DNA of 64,000 bases from CAVQDV01 sp963711375 (GCA_963711375.1 CAVQDV010000002.1:43186-107185); one strand, 5' to 3'; numbered from the stretch's first letter, positions 36,392 through 45,745 are shown. The notes: a model not told the origin generated them from the sequence alone. Made by a program: numbers and translations.

Positions 36392-38578
36392 TTACTTTTT
36401 CTCAACATGCCCTAATTTTGATGAAGATTTCTTGGAAAGGTTATTCTCCAGAATTTCACTAGCAGTTAATCCATTGCCGGCCTTAATAGAATCATTCGCT
36501 CCATTAGCAATCAGAAGGTCATAAGCCAGTTTATTTCCTTTTCCTGCAGCAATATGCAAGGCGTTTACTTTATCCGCACCGGCTGTTTCATTGATATCAA
36601 TTGTTAATTTATCTTTATATTCCAGTATTAATTCTGATAGTTCCAATGCAACTGGATCTTTACTGGTACATGCACAGCGTAAAGCTTTTCCATAATTTCG
36701 ATTCGTAATTGCATCAAAAAAAGCCTTAAAATCAGCATATCTATTTGTAGCAATATGAACTGCCCTACACTCAAGCCTTTGGTGAAATCTAAAAGTTATT
36801 TGGACAGCTGAGAGCGTTGTACTTGGAACGAGTGGCTGGGCCTCCTGACCAACTTGTGCCACTAATAGTTGCAGTTGTTTGTTATTAATTAATATTGGAT
36901 TTCTTACTAAATTTTTGAAAATCATATTCCAATGAGGGTAATCCGTTTCGCGAATTTTTAATATAAAGTCACGAACCGTGGTAATCATGTGCACATTGCA
37001 ATTTTGAGGTAATGTTGCACCAATCGCAACTTTACCTTGCAAAATCTCTGGAAAAATAAATTCAAATTTATGTCCTGTGCCTGCGCCATATTGAAGCAAC
37101 AATTTAACAATTTTTGCATTATTTTTAGAGGGATTTTCTCGATAATTATCTAACGCTAAAGTTAATGCCGTAGCTCCTTCAGCTTTGTATAGATAAAGTC
37201 GATCTGAACGAAATTTCCGTAAACCACAAATGGCTATAAGATCCGCATTATTTTCTAACAACAGTTTTAATTTGTCATAATTACCATTATTAATTACGGC
37301 AGATATTGGAAAAAAACCCCAGGCTAGCCTTTCTTGCCATTTTTGCATATTTGGAATATTAACGTTAGCTCCGGCATTTAATAACATCTGCATGACTTCA
37401 ACTGAACTTGATAAAGTGGCAGTAATAAATATTGTATGTCCGTTAGTACAATGATGGTTGATCCACACAGAAATCTCCTGATTCTGTGCGATGAAATTTT
37501 TCACTACATCCTGATCATTTGCCAATATGAGCGCTTGCAATTCATCTTGTTTTGATTTAGTGACTGGTTCTTTTGGCTTTAGCCAAATATCTTCTAACCT
37601 TTTATATATATCGGCTAAGACTGGAGAGCTCGGAAAGTGTGATCGAATGCCATTGATACGATTAAAATCAGCGCCAGCATTCGTCACAATTTGCATTGCA
37701 GCAAAAGCATTTGTGATAAATAAATCTATACCATTCAATCCCCACCCACCTTCAAAAAAAAGAGTTGTATTAACAGATCGTCTAATTTCATTAATTGCAT
37801 TGTAAATTAACTGTTTTACATTTTCAAAGGGATTTAGAGTTTGATTGAACGGACAAAAAAGTGCCAAGCTAATCAACATATAAACCTGATCAACATCAGA
37901 TATTTTTTCGTATTTGTGAAGAAGCTTTCTTTCACAATTTTTATGAACAATATTTCGAATTGACGACAAATCCGGCATTTTTTCGCTCATTCGAAGCAAT
38001 GTTGATTCTAAATTAGCTTGCCCTTGACAGATTTTCCATAATGCTTCAATGGAATCTAAAACTTCTACACAAATTTCATGTTTAAAGAAAAATTGTTGTA
38101 ACTTTTCACGATATAAATTTAGAGAGAATGCACTGCAAAATAAAAGTGTTGTAATATTATGATCATTTTTGGATTTATCTAAAATATCATCTATATAAAT
38201 TTCTGCGACTGATATAATAATGTCAACTTGCGCATTGGTTATGCCATAATCCAATTTATTACGTTGCGCTACCAAAGCATCAATTTTACGATTAAGCTCG
38301 GCTATTGTTGACCTATCGCCAGCCTCAATTTCACAAAGTTGAATTAATTTATCGGTTATAATTCTCAAATTTTGGATGTCAATAATAATAACGAAACCTT
38401 TTTCAATTCTTACATCCTCAAAAGTGCTATTAGCAAAATCGATGAAATCACTTTTTCGAGAAACTGATGCATTAGAAGGCGAAAATCCAATCATAACGAG
38501 GCCCGGAAGATGGCTCGTCTCTGAAGCTATAATTGAGCTAACATGTTCATTAGAAAGTGCTAAGGCGAGCTGTCTCAT
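36392..38578 (-). CDS. Ankyrin-repeat protein, possible secreted effector
   Basis: 728 residues. The middle and end contain ankyrin-type units: TNGHTIFITATLSSSVEVMQ with MLLNAGANVNIPN, LKLLLENNADLIAI, TALTLALDNYRENPSKN with AKIVKLLLQYGAG, and near the C-terminus NALHIAAGKGNKLAYDLLIA with NGANDSIKAGNG. The first 330 residues are helical and have no family I know. Ankyrin proteins bind host or bacterial partners; in Legionella and Coxiella many are type IV effectors, which is an inference here since no secretion genes are in the window. No signal peptide. Translation start ATG 38578. Confidence 0.75.
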   Translation of the reverse strand: MRQLALALSNEHVSSIIASETSHLPGLVMIGFSPSNASVSRKSDFIDFANSTFEDVRIEKGFVIIIDIQNLRIITDKLIQLCEIEAGDRSTIAELNRKIDALVAQRNKLDYGITNAQVDIIISVAEIYIDDILDKSKNDHNITTLLFCSAFSLNLYREKLQQFFFKHEICVEVLDSIEALWKICQGQANLESTLLRMSEKMPDLSSIRNIVHKNCERKLLHKYEKISDVDQVYMLISLALFCPFNQTLNPFENVKQLIYNAINEIRRSVNTTLFFEGGWGLNGIDLFITNAFAAMQIVTNAGADFNRINGIRSHFPSSPVLADIYKRLEDIWLKPKEPVTKSKQDELQALILANDQDVVKNFIAQNQEISVWINHHCTNGHTIFITATLSSSVEVMQMLLNAGANVNIPNMQKWQERLAWGFFPISAVINNGNYDKLKLLLENNADLIAICGLRKFRSDRLYLYKAEGATALTLALDNYRENPSKNNAKIVKLLLQYGAGTGHKFEFIFPEILQGKVAIGATLPQNCNVHMITTVRDFILKIRETDYPHWNMIFKNLVRNPILINNKQLQLLVAQVGQEAQPLVPSTTLSAVQITFRFHQRLECRAVHIATNRYADFKAFFDAITNRNYGKALRCACTSKDPVALELSELILEYKDKLTIDINETAGADKVNALHIAAGKGNKLAYDLLIANGANDSIKAGNGLTASEILENNLSKKSSSKLGHVEKK

Positions 38579-38861
38579 GGGGGTTCCTCAATAATTAAAC
38601 ACAAATAATTTCTGGTTCTTATGTAAGCCGAATCAAATTCGTTGAATTTTACTAAAATATCTAGGTGATTGCTACCTTCCTTCGAGAATGCCCTAGAAAC
38701 AGCGGAATCTGGAACCCAAATCCTGTCTCGATGCCGTTTCTATGCTGCTTTTTTTGCCGCTCCTGGTCATGCATTACCAGGTTCTGAAAAAGCCCTTCCA
38801 CCCGCCGAGCCAGAATTCTTATAGCGTGGTGACGCAAGAGGTCCAGAAATTTTTGATAAGG
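38579..38861. other. Intergenic stretch of mixed remnants
   Basis: About 280 bases with the likely ankyrin-gene promoter and GC-richer scraps around 38730-38830 in which I recognise nothing. Confidence 0.3.
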
Positions 38862-38975
38862 GAACGGAGAGAATTATGCGCCCAGTGAAAAAAATTAAAA
38901 TAGCTATCGTTGGTGCCGGTGGTAAAATTGGGAAAAGAGTGTTGGAAGCACTCTGGGGACAAGCGAATGAATTTC
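38862..38975 (+). pseudogene. Inverted partial copy of the malate-dehydrogenase-like gene (5' end only)
   Basis: 38876-38975 encodes MRPVKKIKIAIVGAGGKIGK with RVLEALWGQANEFP, nearly identical to residues 1-34 of the gene at 39732-40889 on the other strand (two differences, V for M and N for S). Homology includes the leader (GAGAGAATT). After FP the sequence is unrelated. So a duplication of about 114 bases, in opposite orientation, sits 1.8 kb away, next to an integrase fragment. Confidence 0.8.
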
Positions 38976-39067
38976 CTCTGTTTTTGTCATATTTTATTCA
39001 CATTTTTATTATAAAATCTAAGAGGTCCAAGAGTGCGAATAATGAACCCATTTATTAAGGAGCAACA

Positions 39068-39550
39068 ATGCGAAGACCCGCACAGGCACAGCGAAAAAAT
39101 ACGCCATTAACGCCAGAACAAAAAAAATCCGTCCTAAAGCAAATGTATAAAAAGTCTAAATCTCCGGAAAATAAAAAAGACATCCTGATACAATTATACA
39201 ACGACGTTAAAGCGAATAATTCATTTGGGTATCCGCCTATTTTGGTGGATATGATCAAAAATTTATTAAGTGACGATAATATAGCCGATGCATCCGTAAA
39301 TGAAATTCTAAAAAAACACGCACGTGTAGCTGGAATTGAAGACGCAATAAATTTTAGTAGCCACAGCCTGCGCAGAGGATTAGCGACCACCGCCAGCCGA
39401 GATGGCGTTTCTTTGCCCGCGATTATGCGCCAAGGTCGCTGGAAGCAAGTCGGTACCGTCATGGAATATATTGAAGCCGCCCAACGTTTTGAAGAAAATG
39501 CGGCGGGCCTAGTGTTGCAAAAATTACCCAACAAAGAATCAGTAGAATGA
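39068..39550 (+). CDS. Tyrosine recombinase (integrase) C-terminal part, 160 residues
   Basis: The last 70 residues carry the catalytic end of phage-type integrases: SSHSLRRGLATTAS (the His-x-x-Arg), IMRQGRWKQVGTVMEYIEAA (the Arg/Trp and the nucleophilic Tyr). The first Arg box and the N-terminal DNA-binding arm are missing or replaced by a short Lys/Arg-rich segment (RRPAQAQRKNTPLTPEQKK). ATG 39068 is preceded by AAGGAG, so it may be translated. Likely a broken or chimeric integrase, the trace of an island insertion near the duplicated mdh end. Confidence 0.7.
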   Translation: MRRPAQAQRKNTPLTPEQKKSVLKQMYKKSKSPENKKDILIQLYNDVKANNSFGYPPILVDMIKNLLSDDNIADASVNEILKKHARVAGIEDAINFSSHSLRRGLATTASRDGVSLPAIMRQGRWKQVGTVMEYIEAAQRFEENAAGLVLQKLPNKESVE

Positions 39551-39731
39551 AACAAATGCGCCCTAAACCGTGATTAGACGCAAAAAATAGGGCCCAAGCG
39601 TTAACCGGAGCCCATGATTAGCTAAGATATTGCCCATAAAGCCTGTTTAGCCCAAACGAGTGAAACTTTCCGCCGAATATGTGCGCCGACCCAATAATAA
39701 GGTTTACAGAAACACAATAGTATCGATTTTC

Positions 39732-40889
39732 TTAAAATCGCCCAGGATGAGGCAAAGCAATCATCCGGGTTGAATCAATGGTAATTTCGGTATTATTTTG
39801 TGATGATTCGGGCATTAGAGGGCGATCCACATGTAATGCAAATAGTGCATTCATATTCTGACTCAATTCCGTTTGCGCTAATTTTAATTTTTCTTGCTCT
39901 AAAGCCAATACGTTAAAATTTTCGAAATAAAATGGTGCCACTTCCAGGCCCCTAATGATAACAGGGATGCTCAATGCTGTTTGAGCTTTCACACCATATC
40001 GCGATGCAATACCTTCATCTAATAGAATATTAAATGCTGCTATTAATGGAATTTCTGTGCAAATTGCTTGAATAACATCCGTCACCGCTTTTGCAGGCAC
40101 ATGAGAAGAACCCGAGTCCATCCCAGGATATTTTGGATTACGTTGTAAGTCAGATACAGTTTTACCAAAAGAGCGGGTTTCTTCTATTGCTTTTTCAACA
40201 GCTTCAAAAAGGGATTCATCCCAATTAGGGATTTTTCCGTCAATTCTTAAAGTACTTTTTAATAAAAACAGATGATTATTGTGAAAACCAACAATATGTG
40301 CCTCAATTCTTTTTGGATCAATATTTCCATCACAAAAAATACGATTCGCTAATAAATATTTAAATCGCATCGTATCAATATGGCCGCCAATTCCAACAAC
40401 CTTATGCTTAGGCAGTTCTCTTCTTGCAAGCTCTGTCATCATATCCACTTGATTAGTGATCATATACACAACAGCATTGGGAGCAAATTTAGCTATATTC
40501 CCACAGATATTTTTAATCATAGGAAAATTAACGACTGATTGTACTAGCCTTCCTGTGTTATCTTTTAACGCTAATTCATCTTTTGTTGCTTCATCTGGCC
40601 ATAATCCAGCAGTAATAAAAATTACATCCGAAGCTTCAAGCATCTCAGGTTTATCTGTCAAAATTGTTTTTATAGGCGATTGCCCAGGATTTCCAAACAT
40701 TTTTTCGGAGTTTGCCACACTGTAATCTAAAAAAAATCCAAAAATATTTCTTGGCAAAGTATTTAAAGCCACAACCTGTTCAATATTTGGAAATTCACTC
40801 GCTTGCCCCCAGAGCGCTTCCAACACTCTTTTCCCAATTTTACCGCCGGCACCAACGATAGCTATTTTAATCTTTTTCATTGGACGCAT
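39732..40889 (-). CDS. Lactate/malate dehydrogenase-family protein, divergent
   Basis: 385 residues, longer than the usual 310-330. The Rossmann motif is KIAIVGAGGKIGKRVLE, followed by DVIFITAGLWPDEATKDELA, YMITNQVDMMTEL (the N-P-V-D-like motif), and GIGGHIDTMRFKYLLA (the L-D-x-x-R site). The catalytic His may be in VGFHNNHLF. The tail of about 60 residues is extra. It likely reduces a 2-oxoacid with NAD(P)H, but substrate residues deviate from both LDH and MDH, so the substrate is open. A partial inverted copy lies at 38862-38975. Confidence 0.8.
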   Translation of the reverse strand: MRPMKKIKIAIVGAGGKIGKRVLEALWGQASEFPNIEQVVALNTLPRNIFGFFLDYSVANSEKMFGNPGQSPIKTILTDKPEMLEASDVIFITAGLWPDEATKDELALKDNTGRLVQSVVNFPMIKNICGNIAKFAPNAVVYMITNQVDMMTELARRELPKHKVVGIGGHIDTMRFKYLLANRIFCDGNIDPKRIEAHIVGFHNNHLFLLKSTLRIDGKIPNWDESLFEAVEKAIEETRSFGKTVSDLQRNPKYPGMDSGSSHVPAKAVTDVIQAICTEIPLIAAFNILLDEGIASRYGVKAQTALSIPVIIRGLEVAPFYFENFNVLALEQEKLKLAQTELSQNMNALFALHVDRPLMPESSQNNTEITIDSTRMIALPHPGRF

Positions 40890-40996
40890 AATTCTCTTCT
40901 TTCAGTTAAAATTAGGGGAAAAAATTCAAGCGATAATGAGCTCAAGCGCCCAAATGGGCTGTAAATTAGCACAAAATAGATAAAGCTTGTTTTCAT

Positions 40997-41518
40997 TCAT
41001 ATTTTAAATTTTGGATCTTTTTCTAATACTCGAGCAGCCCTTTGTTGTTCCTCAAAATCAAAAATATAATCCTCTAATTCTTCTGGAATAATACCATCTT
41101 CTGATTCCCAAATTTTTTGGTTCAAGCTTGGGGTAGATGAAATAAATAATCCCGCTATATATTTAAGTGGCTTAACGGTTTGATTAAGTTCACTGATAGC
41201 AAAACTTAATTTAATAACTTTATTGGGAAATGAGACACAATTAAAGCCCTTTGTTTTCCCAACATTAATAAATTCATCTTCTGATTTGAAACTTTGCTTG
41301 CCTTTTGCCAATTCAATTTCGATCTCACCATTACCCTTCTGTTCTAAAGGTACAATTCCAATTTGAGTGCCGCCTGCAGAAACAACAAGTGCAAGTTTTC
41401 CATTTGTGAGATGCATAAAAAAGTACGTTCCCATAGGTTTCCCATAGAGCTGTTTCGCTTGGTGGGTGTAATTGTGCTCGAAATCCGTATTATTAATCAG
41501 ATTCTTTTGAATTCTCAT
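40997..41518 (-). CDS. Hypothetical protein, 173 residues
   Basis: No family recognised. The product is soluble with several beta-like stretches (GTYFFMHLTNGKLALVVSAG, TQIGIVPLEQKGNGEIEIEL) and an acidic end (PEELEDYIFDFEEQQRAARV). It reads as a real gene because of codon use and length. It is 107 bases upstream of the dehydrogenase-like gene on the same strand and could share a transcript. Confidence 0.5.
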   Translation of the reverse strand: MRIQKNLINNTDFEHNYTHQAKQLYGKPMGTYFFMHLTNGKLALVVSAGGTQIGIVPLEQKGNGEIEIELAKGKQSFKSEDEFINVGKTKGFNCVSFPNKVIKLSFAISELNQTVKPLKYIAGLFISSTPSLNQKIWESEDGIIPEELEDYIFDFEEQQRAARVLEKDPKFKI

Positions 41519-41739
41519 CCCGGGCCTCTTAACAAGTTAAAGTCTAATATACTTAATAGTGCCAAATTCTAGGACAAATCCTCGACCCTTTCAAGGATTT
41601 CATGGGCTTTCATGTGATCTTATTTAAAAAATTGATTCAGCAATCTTAATCTCCACGCTCCTCTGACAACAAAAAAGAAGCAATATGCGGTATGCTAGGA
41701 AAATCTAAATCACTTATATTAATATCATCTCAAGAGTCA

Positions 41740-42105
41740 TCATAAATTAACTCTATTTATAAATTCGGCTACGGCCGGCACCGCGGCACCAGAAATTCCC
41801 CTTTCCTCGGGTGCGGGGAGTCGAGCAAAAAGCTGGCTTAAATCACGCACATCAGCCTGGGACTCTATTAAGCCTGCTGCAGGAGCTGGAGAAAAAGTAA
41901 CTCCCAAGGCCTGACAAAGTGCCGCTAGAACTTGCTTGGTTTGATGTAGATCAGCAGCTAATGCCGCTTGATTTTGCACGGTTGCTTTAAGTACCTCAAT
42001 TTCATTGCTGAGTTGCGCTGCCATTACGGCTTGATTTTGAACTGTCTCCGAAAGCTTATCCACGGTTTCCAACTGCGTTTCTACGATGTTTTGAGTGACT
42101 TTCAT
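41740..42105 (-). CDS. Small coiled-coil protein with repeated TVQNQA segments
   Basis: 121 residues. The first 65 form a heptad-rich coil with an internal repeat (LSETVQNQAVMAAQLSNEIE and LKATVQNQAALAADLHQTKQ), followed by a Pro/Ala-rich C-terminal half (SPAPAAGLIESQADVRD). No signal peptide. Function unknown; coiled coils of this kind oligomerise or hold partners. AGGAG lies 7 bases before the ATG at 42105. The repeat pair suggests growth by duplication of a block of about 22 residues. Confidence 0.6.
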   Translation of the reverse strand: MKVTQNIVETQLETVDKLSETVQNQAVMAAQLSNEIEVLKATVQNQAALAADLHQTKQVLAALCQALGVTFSPAPAAGLIESQADVRDLSQLFARLPAPEERGISGAAVPAVAEFINRVNL

Positions 42106-42195
42106 TTGCTCCTCAGCAATGGGGAGTGGCTACTCGACTTTTTAGCGATGGCAGTTGCACTTAGAGGTTGAATTCGCGGGCCCATTCAATCGAAA

Positions 42196-42223
42196 AAGTC
42201 CAGTAGATTTTACTACTGGACTT
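42196..42223 (-). terminator. Rho-independent terminator after the RCC1-like gene
   Basis: Perfect 11-base stem, arms 42196-42206 and 42213-42223, with a 6-base loop. On the minus strand it is followed by a run of T, which fits termination of the gene that ends at 42312. Confidence 0.75.
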
Positions 42224-42311
42224 TATGTTTTAATTTGGTGGTGGCATTTTGCAAGCCATTTCATATCTTTAAAAACCCACTGACTCAGATGATTGCATCA
42301 ATTTATCTTTT

Positions 42312-43505
42312 TTATTTTAATACCATAGATGATGTTGGCGCTTCTTGGAAGCATTCGGGCAGTTGAATTTTTTTAAATTCTGAAGAATTATCGAACTTCA
42401 AGCCATGCTGACTTTCACCTCGTCCAAAAAAAGAAAAAGAGTCTGTATTTTTTTCAACAAGTAATTCAAAATTTGCCCCACCAAAAACCTGATAAATTTC
42501 TTTTAAATCTTTTGGTGTTTCAACAAAAGTAATACTTTTTTCCGCATTATAAATTGAGTGAATCTCATTAAGGAGCAGCCCTCGGGTAGTTTCGGCAAAT
42601 AAGGGTTCCGAATATTTATTTTCCCCGATAATTTGTAGGTATAATTCGTTTTTTAGTGAAATAGATCTGATTTTGGTAAATTGAGGAATTGGCATGAAAA
42701 TAAATGTTTCTTGAAAATTTCTAGGACGGCAAATGGCAAGTATGGGTGATCCATCTGGCTTTTCACCCAGCAAAATGCCAACATGGTTTCCACTTAAAAT
42801 TTTCTTAATATTAAAAAATTCATCTGGAATTTCTAGAATTAAGCCCTGATAATCGTCTTCTCCTGTAGCAGTCAAAATAAATTTTCCTTTTGCATTTTTT
42901 CCCAAAATAAAAGTAAGCGATCCTTCTGCGGCAACCTGAATAATGCTTGCAAATTCTTTTGGGATTTGGAAAAGTTTAAATTGATCAAAGGGCGGGCCTG
43001 TTTCTAATAATCCCAGTTGAGCATGATTCCTAAGGCCAACCCCTAGTATGATATCTTTTCCTTCTCTATTAATTCCATGAATAATAGTGGTTTGGTGTCC
43101 AAGAGTAACATTGATAATCCGCACTAAATCCGGTAAATTTACCCACTCAAAACAAGGCCCAAAAATATCTTGATTTTCTTCAATTTTTGTTTGCATTGAA
43201 CGTCCTAGTGCGCCTTCAGTGTTAAGCCCAGCTGTCGCCAGAGCCGGTTTATTGTTTGCATCGATCCCATAAACCGCAACGTGTGTGAAGCTAGCTTTAA
43301 CACATATGTCTTTTAAAAATCCAGGCAAGGGTGCTCGAAAAAAATCCTTATGTGCTTCAGTATTTCCACTTCCATGCCCTCCGCAAAAATTTTTTCCGGC
43401 AGTAAAAATATGATCTGAATTAGACCTCCAAAGATAAATTTCGAATCCACTAATCTCGATCGAAACTGGATTTTTAGTGTTATCAAAATTTTTAAAAAGT
43501 CTCAT
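42312..43505 (-). CDS. RCC1-repeat-like protein, possible effector
   Basis: About 397 residues. The N-terminal half shows RCC1-type blades: FTAGKNFCGGHGSGNTE, FTHVAVYGIDANNKPALATA with GLNTEGALGRS, and GKDIILGVGLRNHAQLGLLE, each with a G-x-N-x-x-G-x-L-G-like turn. The C-terminal half has FFGRGESQHGLKF as another blade end. RCC1 proteins act on small GTPases in eukaryotes; Legionella and Coxiella use RCC1 effectors. No signal peptide. ATG 43505 chosen (AAGGA just before); TTG 43517 possible. A clear terminator follows. Confidence 0.65.
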   Translation of the reverse strand: MRLFKNFDNTKNPVSIEISGFEIYLWRSNSDHIFTAGKNFCGGHGSGNTEAHKDFFRAPLPGFLKDICVKASFTHVAVYGIDANNKPALATAGLNTEGALGRSMQTKIEENQDIFGPCFEWVNLPDLVRIINVTLGHQTTIIHGINREGKDIILGVGLRNHAQLGLLETGPPFDQFKLFQIPKEFASIIQVAAEGSLTFILGKNAKGKFILTATGEDDYQGLILEIPDEFFNIKKILSGNHVGILLGEKPDGSPILAICRPRNFQETFIFMPIPQFTKIRSISLKNELYLQIIGENKYSEPLFAETTRGLLLNEIHSIYNAEKSITFVETPKDLKEIYQVFGGANFELLVEKNTDSFSFFGRGESQHGLKFDNSSEFKKIQLPECFQEAPTSSMVLK

Positions 43506-43778
43506 TTCCTTTATCAAACCTCCTTAGCATTACGGTTATCTATTGCGCAAAAACCTAACATAGAATTTATCTTTGACCTATCCGTATTTTCTACTTAGTC
43601 GCAGTCTCGCTAGTACCCGACTAGCCCTGGATCGCCAAATTTTATCAAAGTTACCGAGCTAAAGCACATTTTTCACTCAAACTTTGGCCAATGGGTTCAT
43701 TAAATCTTGCCTTTTTGCGATGATTGGTTTTTACTTCCCATGCGGCTCCTTGGGTTACCCAAGGTTATGGAGGCTTAT

Positions 43779-44690
43779 ATGAGATTTTTCTTTTCAGCAT
43801 CACGCAATTTTGAGTTTACGTGGAACAACGCAAACAAAACAGATTGGCAGATTATCAGGAGATTTTTTATTGCCGCTTATGTTAATGCTTATGCCTATAT
43901 TTACAAAGACGGGCAGACTGGCGAAGACCCATTAGAAATGGATGATCAATGGAAAAATCGAGCGCAAGTGGTCATCGATAAGTCGATAAAAAAAGCCAAA
44001 GATTTTGGTTTTGAAGCCTTAACGGTGGATATATTTTCACCGCTCCAATATTTTTACAAAATTAATTTTGAAGAAGATGAAAAAATCTTGTCCTCCTGTT
44101 TGAAGAACGACACGATGAAAAAAGCCGAGAGTATTCTCCAATACATAAAGCATCTATTGACATTGATTTATTACTTTGAGGATTCCTACAATGGAGAAAA
44201 GGCTGCAATTGAACAGGCGGGATTAGAAGGTGGGTTTCCAATTCAGTATGTTCTAGCCCGTTTACATGATCGGCCGATTGCTTTTATATCCTGCGTTCAA
44301 AATTATAAATCGGGACGCGTAAATTTGCGTTGGGTGAATATGTCGCCTGGTTTTCAAGGCGAGGGCCTGGGTCGTCGGATGTTGGAAGAAGTAATGAAAC
44401 GTTATCCCCATTCCACAGGCCTGGAATTATACACAAGAAAATTAAATAAAGGCGCAATGCATTTCTATCCAAGCTGTGGTCTTCCAGCAGAAGAAACGAT
44501 TTATGGATCATTGTTGGAGTTAAGCATGCCAGAGCGCGTTGGGGTGTGGCTCTCTGAAAAAGGAATATTTCCGCCGGATGATGATTTGATTACAGCCCAT
44601 TACGATACTTACATTGGTTTTCAAGGAAAATTAACAAAAAGGAAATTGTCAGATTCTGAAGATAAAAAAGATTCAGTGTTACGGATGTGA
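43779..44690 (+). CDS. GNAT-family acetyltransferase
   Basis: About 303 residues from ATG 43779, which has GGAGG 5 bases upstream; in-frame ATGs upstream at 43707 and 43767 are less likely. Residues about 180-260 hold the acetyl-CoA site, WVNMSPGFQGEGLGRRMLEE, and NKGAMHFYPSCGL. The N-terminal half (FTWNNANKTDWQIIRRFFIA) is unknown. The C-terminus is basic (KRKLSDSEDKKDS). Acetyl transfer to an unknown amine is expected. Confidence 0.7.
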   Translation: MRFFFSASRNFEFTWNNANKTDWQIIRRFFIAAYVNAYAYIYKDGQTGEDPLEMDDQWKNRAQVVIDKSIKKAKDFGFEALTVDIFSPLQYFYKINFEEDEKILSSCLKNDTMKKAESILQYIKHLLTLIYYFEDSYNGEKAAIEQAGLEGGFPIQYVLARLHDRPIAFISCVQNYKSGRVNLRWVNMSPGFQGEGLGRRMLEEVMKRYPHSTGLELYTRKLNKGAMHFYPSCGLPAEETIYGSLLELSMPERVGVWLSEKGIFPPDDDLITAHYDTYIGFQGKLTKRKLSDSEDKKDSVLRM

Positions 44691-44715
44691 GGCAAGAGAA
44701 AAAAACGAGCCCATA

Positions 44716-45024
44716 TTAGGCGGCTAACAGTTCAAGTCCATTCCGATCAACTAAATTCAGGAGCTTGAGTGCCAGTCCACCCGGCTTTTTTTGTCCTTGT
44801 TCCCATTTCTGAATTGTTGATGGGCTCGTATTCAAATAAGCAGCAAATACCGCTTGGCTTGCTTTATTGCGTTTACGAATCCGCCTAATTTGCGTGGGTG
44901 TGAAATGTTTTATGGGCGGTAAGCACATGGCGTCAAACTCGCGCATCGTTTGTTCATCCATGACGCCTGATTCATAGAAATCTTTTGCAGTTTCGTGGAT
45001 AACTTCTGCTAAACTTTTACTCAT
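44716..45024 (-). CDS. XRE-family antitoxin (HigA/NadS-like)
   Basis: 102 residues. Residues 35-90 form a helix-turn-helix: FTPTQIRRIRKRNKASQAVF and LNTSPSTIQKWEQGQKKPGG, the family signature. The N-terminus (LAEVIHETAKDFYESGVMD) is typical of NadS/HigA-type antitoxins. It binds the toxin encoded just upstream and represses the shared promoter. It overlaps the toxin gene by 8 bases in the same operon. Confidence 0.85.
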   Translation of the reverse strand: MSKSLAEVIHETAKDFYESGVMDEQTMREFDAMCLPPIKHFTPTQIRRIRKRNKASQAVFAAYLNTSPSTIQKWEQGQKKPGGLALKLLNLVDRNGLELLAA

Positions 45025-45391
45025 GATGTTTTACCTCGATCAATTTATTCTCTTTAAGCAAAATTTTGAGCTTTACCTCTGTATAATGCAACATCTCATT
45101 CGCCAATAATTTCGCTGCCTTTAATTCTTCTCCGCTCAAATTTTCTTTTACATTTTTGGCATAACCAAATATAAAGAATGCTTTTTCGGCCGTCGCATAG
45201 GCAAGAACCGTTCGCGCACCACCGCGCTTGCCTCTTCCCAGCAAAGGCAGCCGTTTTTTATAAACATTGCCCCCGAGGTTTGCCTCAAAAAGCCCCTGCT
45301 CCATTTCCTGAACAGCGTCCATCAATACCTTATCAGACACACCCTCTTTACGGGCCCACCGGTCGAATAGTCTGATTTTGAATATGCGCAC
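45017..45391 (-). CDS. RelE-like toxin of the type II pair (HigB/RelE group)
   Basis: About 124 residues from GTG 45391, which follows an AGGG site and a promoter. Features: FDRWARKEGVSDKVLMDAVQ, the variable loop GNVYKKRLPLLGRGKRGGAR and TVLAYATAEKAFFIFGYAKN, the typical HigB/RelE barrel end. Members cut mRNA on the ribosome. The gene is toxin-first, antitoxin-second, as in higBA. An ATG at 45457 lies upstream of the promoter and is not the start. Confidence 0.82.
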   Translation of the reverse strand: MRIFKIRLFDRWARKEGVSDKVLMDAVQEMEQGLFEANLGGNVYKKRLPLLGRGKRGGARTVLAYATAEKAFFIFGYAKNVKENLSGEELKAAKLLANEMLHYTEVKLKILLKENKLIEVKHHE

Positions 45392-45407
45392 GAAGGCCCC
45401 TGATTTG

Positions 45408-45435
45408 AGTATAGCACTAAGTGCTATGATTTCAA
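45408..45435 (-). promoter_or_regulatory. Promoter with operator palindrome of the toxin-antitoxin operon
   Basis: On the minus strand TTGAAA (45430-45435), a 16-base spacer and TATACT (45408-45413). The perfect 17-base palindrome ATAGCACT-A-AGTGCTAT (45411-45427) lies in the spacer and -10, the usual place for the antitoxin to repress. The toxin GTG lies 17 bases downstream. Confidence 0.7.
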
Positions 45436-45457
45436 CATAGCAGCAGCCAAATGTCAA

Positions 45458-45745
45458 TGTTTGTCGGTAAAAATTGTTTAATTTTCTGCCGTTTTTAGCA
45501 GTAATTAACTGATCTCATTTGCCTTGGGATTAGTCAGTCGGTAGCCCTGAACGATCCACGGAAAATATCGCGGTACGTAACATGAAACATTTCCTCCTGA
45601 AGGAAGCAACTCCTACTTCTTTGGTGTATAGCCCTGTATTGAGCTATAATCGACAGAAGTTGCCTAAATTTGAATACTATTCATTGTTTACTTCTACTTC
45701 TGGAGAATATTTACCTCGAATGACACTGCTTGGGACTCTCTGATT
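45458..45745. other. Intergenic stretch with one doubtful small frame
   Basis: About 290 bases. A 53-codon frame at 45582-45743 ends exactly at the Tn3 end and lacks a ribosome binding site. I do not call it a gene. Confidence 0.35.

Noticed and set aside
45582..45743. 53-codon frame ending exactly at the Tn3 end, considered as a RiPP precursor or truncated gene
   Set aside because: No ribosome binding site, no recognisable leader or core motif, and no maturation enzyme nearby.
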